DNA of 64,000 nt from Sporichthya polymorpha DSM 43042 (lineage in GTDB: Bacteria; Actinomycetota; Actinomycetes; Sporichthyales; Sporichthyaceae), in contig NZ_KB913029.1 in NCBI RefSeq assembly GCF_000384115.1, positions 4,439,057 to 4,503,056 of the forward strand, given 5' to 3'. The notes below the pieces were generated by a model, which was given only the letters and a program-made list of their open reading frames with translations, made no database searches and was not told where the DNA came from. Shown here in pieces: positions 16,103 through 24,184 of this stretch (position 1 is the stretch's first letter; every line of letters starts with the position of its first letter). The translations under genes and the position numbers were made by a program.

Positions 16103-17676
16103 GGGGCCACCCCGACCACCTCGACGGTGCCCGCCCCACCGTCGACCCGGAGCAGGTCGCCCGTGCGCAGCCGGCGGGTTCCGCTGCCGGTGCCCATGAC
16201 GCACGGGACCCCGAGCTCGCGGGCGACCACGGCGGCGTGGCTCAGCTCGCCGCCGATGTCGACCACGAGCGCGGCCGCGGTGAACATCAACGGACCCCAG
16301 CTGGGATCGGTGTAGGGCGCGACGAGGATCTCGCCGGGCTCGAAGTCCAGGTCGGCGGCGTCGAGGACCACGCGGGCCCGCGCCTCCACGACCCCCGGAC
16401 TCACCCCGATGCCCTCCAGCATCGTCCCCGTCGCGACCATCAGATCGGCCACCGGGATCGGCGTCGGACGACCTCGCCAACCCGTCGGCAACGTGACGGC
16501 GAGATGCTCCGCCCGTTGGCGGCGGCGTTCCGCGACGAGGTCCTGGCGTGGCCGGTCGACGAACATCTCCTCGGCGGTCAGCAGGAAGACGTCGTCCGGG
16601 TCGTCGAGGTGCCCGGCCGCGGCGAGCAGTTCGCCGTTGCGCCGCGCCGCCGCCCGGGCCACGTCGAGCACCCGCAGGAACGAGACCTTGCCTACCCCGC
16701 GCAGCGGGATGACGCGTGCGGCGACGTGCAGGAGCCCCTGCGCCGGCCCGTGCTGCCAGCGCGGCAGCGCCGCCATCAGTTCGGCCTCGGCCGCGCTGCG
16801 CTCGACCGCCCGGGTGCGCACCACCTGCGCCGGGCTCTCGTCGCGGTCCCGGTACTGATCGAGGAGCTGCTCGACCGGGTGCGGGTTCTCCCGCCAGACC
16901 CGGCTGGCGATCTCGCCCTCGTCGTGGCCGTGGTACCCGTGCCGGGCGAGGAACTCGTCGAGGCTGATCCGGTCGCGGGACACCGCCCACAGATCGGCGA
17001 CCACGTCCACCTCCGCGTGATTGCCGAGCCCGGCGGTGAGCCGCCCGACCAGGTCGGGACGCCCGGCGGCGGCGCACAACCGGACGATGCCGTCGTGGGC
17101 CGGCTGCACCGTCGCGAACACGCACGTGATGTGCGTCGACATCGCGACGACGAAGCGATCGGCGGCCAGCCGCCACAGGGCGCGGGCCTCGTCGCGGTTC
17201 AGCCGCGGGGCGCGGGCGATGTGCGAACTCCACCAGGGCCCGGTGGCGTCGTGGACGCGCCGCACCTCCTTCGGAGCCGCCGCGGCGGCTCGTGGGTACG
17301 CGGCCGCGATGGCCGGCAGCCGACGTGACGTCGGACGGGAGACGAAGTCCTCGGGCAGGCGGCCGAGCAGTTGCTCGGCGATCGCGGCACCGCTCGTGGC
17401 GGGCAGCCGGTCCCCCATCCGACCCATGAAGTCGACGTTGGCCGCGAGTCGCCCGTGGAACAACCCCATGACGCGGTTGCGGTCCCGGAGCGGGACGCGG
17501 CCGTGGCGGCGCTCCAGGGCCCCGACCGCGACCAGCGCGGCCCGGAGCCCGGCCTCGCCGCCACGCTTCCACAACGACCAGTTCAACGGTGTGAGTACCC
17601 CGGGCACGGCCTCCCCGACGTTGGAGGTCGACCAGTACGCCGTCGGGTCCCAGTCGCCGTCGAGCGGGTCGATCAC
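16099..17676 (-). CDS. PEP-utilising enzyme mobile-domain protein without ATP-grasp domain
   Basis: The 525-residue protein begins with a segment containing TSNVGEAVPGVLTPLNWSLW, similar to the middle (substrate-binding) domain of rifampin phosphotransferases. It ends in a phosphohistidine swivelling domain with GGELSHAAVVARELGVP, catalytic His about 480. The ATP-grasp domain that normally charges that His is absent, and no such gene is seen in the window. It may therefore be half of a split phosphotransferase, as in phenylphosphate synthase, or may use a protein encoded elsewhere. The GTG start overlaps the Lrp gene stop (17673–17676). Confidence 0.75.
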   Translation of the reverse strand: MIDPLDGDWDPTAYWSTSNVGEAVPGVLTPLNWSLWKRGGEAGLRAALVAVGALERRHGRVPLRDRNRVMGLFHGRLAANVDFMGRMGDRLPATSGAAIAEQLLGRLPEDFVSRPTSRRLPAIAAAYPRAAAAAPKEVRRVHDATGPWWSSHIARAPRLNRDEARALWRLAADRFVVAMSTHITCVFATVQPAHDGIVRLCAAAGRPDLVGRLTAGLGNHAEVDVVADLWAVSRDRISLDEFLARHGYHGHDEGEIASRVWRENPHPVEQLLDQYRDRDESPAQVVRTRAVERSAAEAELMAALPRWQHGPAQGLLHVAARVIPLRGVGKVSFLRVLDVARAAARRNGELLAAAGHLDDPDDVFLLTAEEMFVDRPRQDLVAERRRQRAEHLAVTLPTGWRGRPTPIPVADLMVATGTMLEGIGVSPGVVEARARVVLDAADLDFEPGEILVAPYTDPSWGPLMFTAAALVVDIGGELSHAAVVARELGVPCVMGTGSGTRRLRTGDLLRVDGGAGTVEVVGVAP

Positions 17677-18137
17677 GCAGTCGACCCCGAGGGTGCGCCC
17701 GTGCTCGGCGGCCGGCCCTCGTACGGGGTCGAGAGCACGATCGTGGTGCGGGTCGCGACGTTCGCCTTGCTACGGATCTCGGCGAGCAGCGCTTCCAGGT
17801 CGGAAGGCTTCCCCACCCGGACCTTGAGGATGTAGTTCTCGTCGCCGGCGACGCTGTGGCAGGCCTCGATCTCCCGGATGTCGGCCAGTGCCTCGGGCGA
17901 GTCGTCGGGGCGGCTCGGGTCGATCGGCTTGATCGAGATGAACGCGGTCAGCGGCAGTCCGAGCGCCTCGTGGTCGACGACCGCGGTGTAGCCGCGGAGA
18001 ATGCCGCGCTGCTCGAGTCGGCGCACCCGCTGGTGCACCGCCGAGGTCGACAACCCGGTGTGCTTGCCGAGGTCGGTGTAGCTCATCCGACCGTCGGCGC
18101 ACAGCAGGTCGATCAGCTGACGATCCAGTGCCTCCAT
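17673..18137 (-). CDS. Lrp/AsnC family transcriptional regulator
   Basis: The 154-residue protein has an N-terminal winged helix-turn-helix (DRQLIDLLCADGRMSYTDLG, then TGLSTSAVHQRVRRL) and a C-terminal RAM/AsnC ligand-binding domain with GDENYILKVRV. It starts 3 nt after the M24 peptidase stop and its stop overlaps the PEP-mobile gene, so it is probably the local regulator of this operon. Lrp proteins commonly sense amino acids. The nearby lysine pathway makes lysine a conceivable ligand, but nothing in the sequence proves it. Confidence 0.88.
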   Translation of the reverse strand: MEALDRQLIDLLCADGRMSYTDLGKHTGLSTSAVHQRVRRLEQRGILRGYTAVVDHEALGLPLTAFISIKPIDPSRPDDSPEALADIREIEACHSVAGDENYILKVRVGKPSDLEALLAEIRSKANVATRTTIVLSTPYEGRPPSTGAPSGSTA

Positions 18138-18140
18138 CGC

Positions 18141-19253
18141 TCAGTCCGGGAGGACGATGAGCTCACGGGGCGTCAGATTCACCCGTTCGCCGCCGGAGTC
18201 GGTGCACACCACGATGTCCTCGATGCGCGCGCCGTGACGGCCGGGGAGGTAGATCCCCGGCTCGATCGAGAACGCCATGCCCGGCTCGAGGACCTCGGTG
18301 TTCCCCTCGACGATGTAGGGGTGTTCGTGACCCTCCATGCCGATGCCGTGGCCCGTGCGGTGGATGAAGTACTCGCCGTAGCCGGCGTCGGTGATGACCC
18401 GGCGGGCGACGCGGTCGATCTCCTGGCACTCGACGCCCGGCCGCACCGCGTCGCACGCGGCCATCTGCGCTTCGAGGAGGATCTCGTAGTAGCGCCGGAA
18501 CTCCGCGTCCGGCTCCCCCACCGCGTAGGTACGGGTCTCGTCCGAGCAGTAGCCGGCCTCGGTGGTGCCGCCGATGTCGACGACGACGGGGTCGCCCGGC
18601 GCGATGACGCGGTCGGAGACGTCGTGGTGCGGGCTCGCGCCGTTCGGGCCGGACCCGACGATGATGAAGTCCGCGCGGACGTGGCCCTCGGCGACGATCG
18701 CGTCGCCGATGTCCCGCCCGACCTCGGCCTCGGTCCGCCCGGGCCGCAGCCACTCGGCGATGCGGGCATGGACGCGGTCGATCGCGGCCCCGGCCTCACG
18801 CAGCGCCTGGACCTCCTCGGGCGTCTTGCGGATGCGCAGCTCGCGCAGCACACCGCCGGCCAGCGCCTGCTCGACGCCGGGGATCCCGGCGCGCAGCCGG
18901 AGCACCTTCTCCGCCCACATGTGGTCGTCGAGGCCATAGACCTTCGCCGAGGCCGGCAGCAGCTGCCGCACCAGCGCGATCGGGTCGTCGGTCTCCTGCC
19001 AGTCCGCGATCTCCAGCCCGAGCTCCCCCACGCCGGCCGCCTCGGCCGCCGCCCGCTCCAGGAACGGGACGATCAGGACGGGGTCGGCGTCGGCCGGCAG
19101 GACCAGGCAGGTCAGCCGCTCCAGCGGCTTCGCCACGTAGCCGGTGAGGTACCGCAGGTCCGGCCCGGGGGTAATCAGCAGCGCGTCGAGCCCGGCCTCG
19201 GCCGTCGCCGCCTGCGCCCGCTTGAGCCGGGCTGTGAAGAGGTCGCTTCCCAT
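18141..19253 (-). CDS. M24 family Xaa-Pro aminopeptidase/dipeptidase
   Basis: The 370-residue protein has the creatinase-like N-terminal domain (DLRYLTGYVAKPLERL) and the pita-bread catalytic domain. Metal-ligand regions are visible: VVVDIGGTTEAGYCSDETRT supplies two Asp, HRTGHGIGMEGHEHP the His, FSIEPGIYL one Glu and ARIEDIVV the last Glu. It therefore looks active as a cytosolic metallopeptidase acting on Xaa-Pro or Xaa-Pro-like dipeptides. It is the first gene of the run, 3 nt before the Lrp gene. Confidence 0.9.
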   Translation of the reverse strand: MGSDLFTARLKRAQAATAEAGLDALLITPGPDLRYLTGYVAKPLERLTCLVLPADADPVLIVPFLERAAAEAAGVGELGLEIADWQETDDPIALVRQLLPASAKVYGLDDHMWAEKVLRLRAGIPGVEQALAGGVLRELRIRKTPEEVQALREAGAAIDRVHARIAEWLRPGRTEAEVGRDIGDAIVAEGHVRADFIIVGSGPNGASPHHDVSDRVIAPGDPVVVDIGGTTEAGYCSDETRTYAVGEPDAEFRRYYEILLEAQMAACDAVRPGVECQEIDRVARRVITDAGYGEYFIHRTGHGIGMEGHEHPYIVEGNTEVLEPGMAFSIEPGIYLPGRHGARIEDIVVCTDSGGERVNLTPRELIVLPD

Positions 19254-19351
19254 GCGCCCATCCTGTCACCGTCACCCGCTCAACCCCTCCACTTGCCGGG
19301 AAGCGCCCTCACCCGCGTCTCGCGTCTGCTGTCTCGCGTCCAGGGCACCTC

Positions 19352-19630
19352 CTAACCCGGTGGCCCAGATGACGATCGCCCGCAGGACGGCGCCGCGCGG
19401 TAGGTCAGGGCGAGCTTGTCGTAGCGGATGGCCAATCCGCGCCATTGCTTGAAGATGTTGAACCCGCGGTCATCGCCGAGCCCAAGGATCAGACCGGCGA
19501 CAGAAAACGAGGCGGCCAACGCGGCGGACGCCCACCGGCGTTCGCACGGGAGGAGTACGCCTTGTCCGCGCGCAGACGCTGCGGGCGGGTGCAGGGACGA
19601 CCGCGCCCGATCCGCGGTACCCGTAGAAGG
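19352..19630 (-). pseudogene. relic of an IS5-type transposase
   Basis: Pieces of a DDE transposase C-terminal region remain in different frames. One reads GRGRPCTRPQRLRADKAYSS, the next FNIFKQWRGLAIRYDKLALTYRAA, and the end LRAIVIWATG with stop at 19352–19354 is in a third. This order matches the end of IS5-family transposases, with a deletion between the first two blocks and at least two frame changes. No terminal inverted repeats were recognised. It is a dead insertion-sequence remnant in the 19254–19836 gap. Confidence 0.75.
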
Positions 19631-19801
19631 CTCGATCCGAGCCCACTGCATCGGTGAACACCGCAGTCCGCGTCATGGCTCGACGCTGCACCGATGCCCC
19701 AGATCAGTTGGGACATACGCCCCAGCGGCTTGGCAGCCACGTTTGACTGACTGAGCGTCAGAAAGTAGTGACAGTAGGGACTAATGAGGTCTTGACAGCA
19801 C
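19631..19801. other. non-coding remainder beside the IS relic
   Basis: No gene is supported here. The segment is less GC-rich than its surroundings and may include further decayed IS sequence and the upstream region of the 13E12 gene. TTGACA at 19792–19797 is a possible -35 element. Confidence 0.4.
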
Positions 19802-19817
19802 TAGAACATACGTTCGA
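19802..19817. promoter_or_regulatory. LexA (SOS) box upstream of the 13E12/HNH gene
   Basis: TAGAACATACGTTCGA matches the actinobacterial LexA consensus TCGAAC-N4-GTTCGA except for one base in the left half. It lies 20–35 bp before the ATG at 19837. 13E12-family genes of Mycobacterium tuberculosis are known LexA targets, so the site is plausible even though the gene is now broken. TAGAAT at 19825–19830 could be the -10 element. Confidence 0.7.
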
Positions 19818-19836
19818 ACACGGGTAGAATCGTGGC

Positions 19837-21236
19837 ATGTCCGCAGGGGTGGGGATGCATCCGGCACTGTCGACGATCGCCAGTGCGGTTGAGGACGTCC
19901 GCAAGGTCGCGGCGATGCTCACCGCGGACGAGGTCTGGACCTTCACCGACGCTGATCTCGAACTGATGGTGCGGGCGCAGTCCGAGCTCGACTCCGCGGG
20001 CTTTCTCTGGCCGACGGGAAGATCTCGACCGCGGTCTGGCTGGGACAGAAGCTGAACCTGCACCCGGCCGAAGCGCGGGCGCGGGTCAAGGACGCCGACA
20101 TCCTGTCCCGCAAGGGCACCGCCACCGTCGAGGCGTTGGCTTCGGGGAAGCTGAACCGGGACCAGGCGCGTGCGGTGGCGCGGAGTCTGCGCAAGATCGA
20201 ACCGGTCGGCTCCGCATCGGAACTCGCGAAAGCGGAGACGTTCCTGCTGGCCAAGTCCCACGGCGCGGGCCCCGGGGCGATCCTGCGGCTGGGCCGGCAC
20301 ATCGAAGAGGTCATCGACGAGGACGGCAAACCCCCGGCACCGGACCCGGACGACCCCACCGGTGACGCCCCGGCGGAGTCCAAGCGGGCGGCCCGCGCGC
20401 AGCGGAAGCGGTCGCTGACGATCACGGATCTGGGCAACGGGCTGCACCGCGTCCGCGGGGAGTTGACCGACGAGGTCGCCGCCCTCGTGAAGGCCGCGCT
20501 CGACCCCCTGGCCGCGCCCCGGCCCGCGGTGAACGGCGTCCGGGATGAACGCAGTGCGCCGCAGCGTCGCCACGACGCGCTCGGGGACGTGTTCCGCCAG
20601 TTCCTGCGCTTCGGTGATCTCCCCCCGTCCCACGGGGTGCGTCCGCACCTGCATGTGACCGCGTCGGTGGAGACGATGGCCGGGGACACCGGGCACCCGT
20701 TCGCCCGCACCGCGACCGGTGAGGACCTGGACATCGCGACCGTGCAGCGGATCGCCTGCGATGCCGGGATCACCCCGATCGTGGCGAACACCCTCGGGGT
20801 GCCGCTGGCGATGGGCCGCGAGGTCCGCACCGCCACCCCCGCCCAGTGGGCCGCACTCGTCGCCCGCGACATCGGCTGCATCGGCGAGGGCTGTACCCGT
20901 CCCGCCGCGTGGTGCGAAGCGCACCATATCGAGTGGTGGGACCGCGACGACGGACCGACCGACGTGGACAAGATGGCCCTGGTCTGCTCCCACGAACACT
21001 ATCTGATCCGATCATCACCGCGCAGAGACCCACCGCAACCACTGACCGCGTTGCAAGGGAAGGGCTGGGGAGTGCGGATGGCCGCCGATGGCCACCCGGA
21101 GATGATCCCCCCGAAGTGGGTTGATTCCGAACAGAAGCCAAGACGCAACGCCCACTGGCAGCTCGTCCGCGACGGCCTCAAGGTTCCACCCGAGGAACCG
21201 GATCCACCAGCACCCGAATCGCCCTGCCGCGAGTAG
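19837..21236 (+). pseudogene. REP13E12-family DUF222/HNH endonuclease, frameshifted
   Basis: The first 50 or so codons read in one frame (VEDVRKVAAMLTADEVWTF … AQSELDS) and the rest in another, from about 20000: LADGKISTAVWLGQKLNLHP onward. Some 20 residues of DUF222 are also lost at the junction. The remaining frame has the DUF222 middle part and a C-terminal HNH-like end, CIGEGCTRPAAWCEAHHIEWW, followed by LVCSHEHY. The usual conserved Asn of the HNH motif appears replaced (DVDKMALVC). The gene family is repetitive and mobile in actinobacteria. With the IS relic it forms a decayed patch. Confidence 0.85.
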
Positions 21237-21256
21237 CCCCGCCCTGCCGGCGTTGT

Positions 21257-21296
21257 GTCCGAAGAAGTGGTCGTTATTGCAGCCACATCGTCGGAC
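21257..21296. repeat. imperfect inverted repeat after the 13E12 pseudogene
   Basis: GTCCGAAGAAGTGG (21257–21270) pairs with CCACATCGTCGGAC (21283–21296) at 12 of 14 positions around a 12-nt loop. It lies about 20 bp after the HNH stop codon and may act as a terminator. Its right arm is part of an 18-nt sequence found again at 58950–58967. The remaining gap up to 21548 shows no supported gene. Confidence 0.5.
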
Positions 21297-21298
21297 GT
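21281..21298 (+). repeat. 18-nt dispersed repeat, copy 1
   Basis: AGCCACATCGTCGGACGT occurs here and identically at 58950–58967. Both copies are intergenic, just beyond the 3' end of a gene. Significance unknown. Confidence 0.6.
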
Positions 21299-21548
21299 AA
21301 CGGCACGCCTAGCCGAGGATCTCGACGCTGATGCGGGCGGCGAGCTCGTCGACCGCCTTGTTCCGGGTGCGAGAGCTGCCATCGGTCGGCGAGCTCACTG
21401 CAGCGCTCCATGGCGCAGATCCTGACTTCCCCGAACTGCATCGGTTGTCGCCTTCCGCCGATTCGGCAATTCCACGTTCTCACCGGAATCTCCTGCGTCG
21501 AGCCCAGCGATGCCAGTCCGGGCACCCGCTCGTGGCAGGCTGACGGCT

Positions 21549-22481
21549 GTGGCTGAGCTGATGGTGCTGGACGCGGCGTCGATGTACTTCCGGGCGTTCT
21601 TCGGTGTCCCGGACTCCGTCCGGGCGCCGGACGGGACGCCGGTCAACGCCGTCCGGGGCTTCCTGGACTTCATCGCGCACCTGACCAAGCTCCGGCGGCC
21701 CACCCACCTGGTCGCCTGCATGGACTACGACTGGCGGCCGGCGTTCCGGGTCGAGGCGATCCCCACCTACAAGACCCACCGCGTGGCGGTGCCGGCGACG
21801 AACAGCAAGCCCGCCGAGGAAGAGGTCCCGGACGATCTCGAGGTCCAGGTCCCGATCATCACCGACGTCCTCGACGCGCTCGGGATCGTCCACCTCGGCG
21901 TCGAGGGCCACGAGGCCGACGACGTGATCGGCACCCTCGCCACCCGCGCCGACGGGCCGGTCGACGTCGTCACCGGTGACCGCGACCTGTTCCAGCTGGT
22001 CGACGACGAGCGGGCGGTGCGCGTCCTCTACATCGCCAAGGGCATCCGCAACCTGGAGATCGTCGACGAGGCGGCGGTGACGCGGAAGTACGGGATCCCC
22101 GGCCGTTCCTACGCCGCCTTCGCGAGCCTGCGCGGGGACCCGAGCGACGGGCTGCCCGGCGTCCCCGGCGTCGGCGACAAGACCGCCGCCGCGCTGGTGT
22201 CCGCGCACGGGGACGTCCCGGCGATCCTGGCCGCGGCGGAGGACCCGGACTCGGCGATGTCCCCCGCGGTGCGCCGCAAGCTGCGCGACGCGGCGGCGTA
22301 CCTCGCCGTCGCCCCGAAGGTCGTCGAGGTCGTCCGCGACCTGCCGGTGCCGGACCTCGACGCCAGGCTCCCGGCCGCCCCGCGCGATCCCGAGGCGCTG
22401 CTCGCCCTCTCCGACCGGTGGGGCCTGGACAGCCCGCTCAACCGACTCCTCGGCGCGCTGTCCGAGGTCGCCGAACGCTGA
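21549..22481 (+). CDS. 5'-3' exonuclease (PIN/FEN-like, DNA polymerase I N-terminal type)
   Basis: The 310-residue protein corresponds to the isolated 5' nuclease domain of DNA polymerase I. Acidic metal-site regions are visible: LDAASMYFRAFF at the start, GHEADDVIGTLA in the middle and VTGDRDLFQLV after it. The helix-3-turn-helix DNA-binding segment is GDPSDGLPGVPGVGDKTAAAL. Such stand-alone proteins remove RNA primers or flaps. GTG 21549 is chosen because it precedes the first strand by the usual few residues; ATG 21561 is possible, and the ribosome binding site is weak in either case. Confidence 0.9.
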   Translation: MAELMVLDAASMYFRAFFGVPDSVRAPDGTPVNAVRGFLDFIAHLTKLRRPTHLVACMDYDWRPAFRVEAIPTYKTHRVAVPATNSKPAEEEVPDDLEVQVPIITDVLDALGIVHLGVEGHEADDVIGTLATRADGPVDVVTGDRDLFQLVDDERAVRVLYIAKGIRNLEIVDEAAVTRKYGIPGRSYAAFASLRGDPSDGLPGVPGVGDKTAAALVSAHGDVPAILAAAEDPDSAMSPAVRRKLRDAAAYLAVAPKVVEVVRDLPVPDLDARLPAAPRDPEALLALSDRWGLDSPLNRLLGALSEVAER

Positions 22482-22554
22482 TGCGCCCGGCATAGGATCG
22501 CGAGGACCTGATCGCACCAGAATCCTGCAACCTCAACCGCAACGGAGCGACTCG

Positions 22555-22863
22555 ATGCCGATCGTCATGCACGCGACCATGCCTGTGAAGCCGGAGATGC
22601 GGGAGCCGTTCCTGAACGCCATCCCGAAGCTCGTCGAGGCGAGCAACGCGGAGGAGGGCGTGCAGTTCTACCAGTGCTACGAATCCCTCTCCGAGCCCAA
22701 CACCTTCGTGATGATCGAGGTGTACGCGGACAAGGCCGCGATGGACGCGCACCTGGCCAGCCCGCACTTCCAGCAGGCCGGCAAGGGCCTCGGCATGGTG
22801 CTCGCCGGCCCGCCGACCCTCACCTACTTCGAGGCCGGCGACGCCCAGAACCTCAAGCTGTAG
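22555..22863 (+). CDS. antibiotic biosynthesis monooxygenase (ABM) family protein
   Basis: The 102-residue protein is a single ferredoxin-like ABM domain: IVMHATMPVKPEMREPFLNA, then GVQFYQCYESLSEPNTFVMIEVYADKAAMDAHLASPHFQ. Members include quinol monooxygenases such as YgiN and haem-degrading enzymes, usually dimeric. No haem-ligand pattern is evident, so the substrate is unknown. It starts with ATG 22555 after a GGAGCGA-type site. It ends 21 bp before the lipoprotein gene and may share its transcript. Confidence 0.85.
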   Translation: MPIVMHATMPVKPEMREPFLNAIPKLVEASNAEEGVQFYQCYESLSEPNTFVMIEVYADKAAMDAHLASPHFQQAGKGLGMVLAGPPTLTYFEAGDAQNLKL

Positions 22864-22883
22864 CTCCAGCCCGGACTGACACG

Positions 22884-24098
22884 GTGCGCCGGTTCCTCGC
22901 CCCGCTGGTCCTGGCCGGCCTGCTCGCAGGCTGCGTCGACTCCGGGCCCGGGGCCGAGGACCGCACCCCCGTCGACCCGGCCACGGTCCCCGCGACCGCG
23001 GCCGCGGTCGACGGCCCGGCACTGCGCGGCACGGTCCGGGACACCGGCGGCACCGCCGTGTCCGGCGCCCGCGTCACCGTCACCCTGCTGCGCAGCAAGT
23101 CCGAGCGCGCCTCGATCGGCATCGGGGCGGCGTTCAGCCTCGGCCTGAGCTGCTTCGCCGACAAGCGCGGCTGCCGCGCGCCGACCGCCGAGGGCCTGAG
23201 CGCGCGCGACGGCACGTTCGCCGTGGGCATGCCGAAGAACAACGGCGACGCACCCGTCGCGGTCGCGCTCTCCGTGGTCGCGCCGGTGGGCGGGTCCGGC
23301 GAGAACCGCGTCGGCACCACCGTCACGCTGCCCGCCCGCATGGCCGAGGGCGGCACGTTCGACGTCCCGGTCGCGTCGGAACCGCTGAAACTGACCCGCA
23401 ACCGCCAGGGCACCCGGCCCGGCCCCGAGCTGCGCGTGCAGATGCCGGCGACGAGCAAGGCGAAGGCGAGCGGCCCAGTTTCCGTGACGGTCACTCAGTT
23501 GCCCGCGGAGGGCGACGTCTCCGCCGCGACGGCCGACTTCACCGAGACTCCGGTCTCGCTCCCCTTCGATTTGCGCGTCGCCGAGGACAGTCGCCTGCTC
23601 GTCGCGGCCCACCGGGAGGGAAAGCTCGGCAACCGCCCGGTCACGCTCTCGGCCACCAGTGTGCTGGCGGGCACCGAGGTGCCCGCGTCCCGGGGCGCGT
23701 CCTGCCGCGTCACCGACAGCCGCGGCAAGCCGCTGGCCCAGGAGACCTGTGGGCTCACCGACGGCCGGCTCGGCAGCCCGTGGGACCCGGTCGACGACCC
23801 GCGCTGCGCCGACGGTCCGTGCCCGGGGACGGCGCAGAACGACCATCGGGACATCTACGTCACCCTGGACCGCCCGATCCCGGCGACGCTGCTCGTCGTC
23901 CGCGGGTGCGGCTTCACCTGCACCGTCGAGGTGTCGGCCGACGGCCGCACCTGGCGCGAGCTGCCCGCCCCGGCGGGCGCGGGCACCGACGGGTTCTACG
24001 TGCAGAAACTCTCCGGCGCCGCGGTGAAGGTGGTCCACGTCCGCACCGCCACCGGCGGGTTCTTCACGAAGCTGCGTGAGGTCAGCGTCTTCCGCTGA
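22884..24098 (+). CDS. secreted lipoprotein with beta-sandwich domains
   Basis: The 404-residue protein begins with a lipoprotein signal: VRRFLAPLVLAGLLAGC, with Cys about residue 17. GTG 22884 is chosen because it gives this signal. An N-terminal segment ALRGTVRDTGGTAVSGARVTV looks like a carboxypeptidase-regulatory-like (transthyretin-type) domain with a CFADKRGC disulfide loop. The C-terminal 140 residues contain paired Cys (SCRVTD…ETCGL, RCADGPC, GCGFTC) and a discoidin-like end with YVQKLSGAAVKVVHVRTA. It is likely anchored to the membrane after Lnt processing. Function unknown. Confidence 0.75.
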   Translation: MRRFLAPLVLAGLLAGCVDSGPGAEDRTPVDPATVPATAAAVDGPALRGTVRDTGGTAVSGARVTVTLLRSKSERASIGIGAAFSLGLSCFADKRGCRAPTAEGLSARDGTFAVGMPKNNGDAPVAVALSVVAPVGGSGENRVGTTVTLPARMAEGGTFDVPVASEPLKLTRNRQGTRPGPELRVQMPATSKAKASGPVSVTVTQLPAEGDVSAATADFTETPVSLPFDLRVAEDSRLLVAAHREGKLGNRPVTLSATSVLAGTEVPASRGASCRVTDSRGKPLAQETCGLTDGRLGSPWDPVDDPRCADGPCPGTAQNDHRDIYVTLDRPIPATLLVVRGCGFTCTVEVSADGRTWRELPAPAGAGTDGFYVQKLSGAAVKVVHVRTATGGFFTKLREVSVFR

Positions 24099-24184
24099 GG
24101 CCTGTTGTTCTCCGGGTCGGTCGCCTAGATTGTTTACGACTTGACCTTTTTCCGCGGGTTCCGAACAACGCGACGAGGAGAGAC

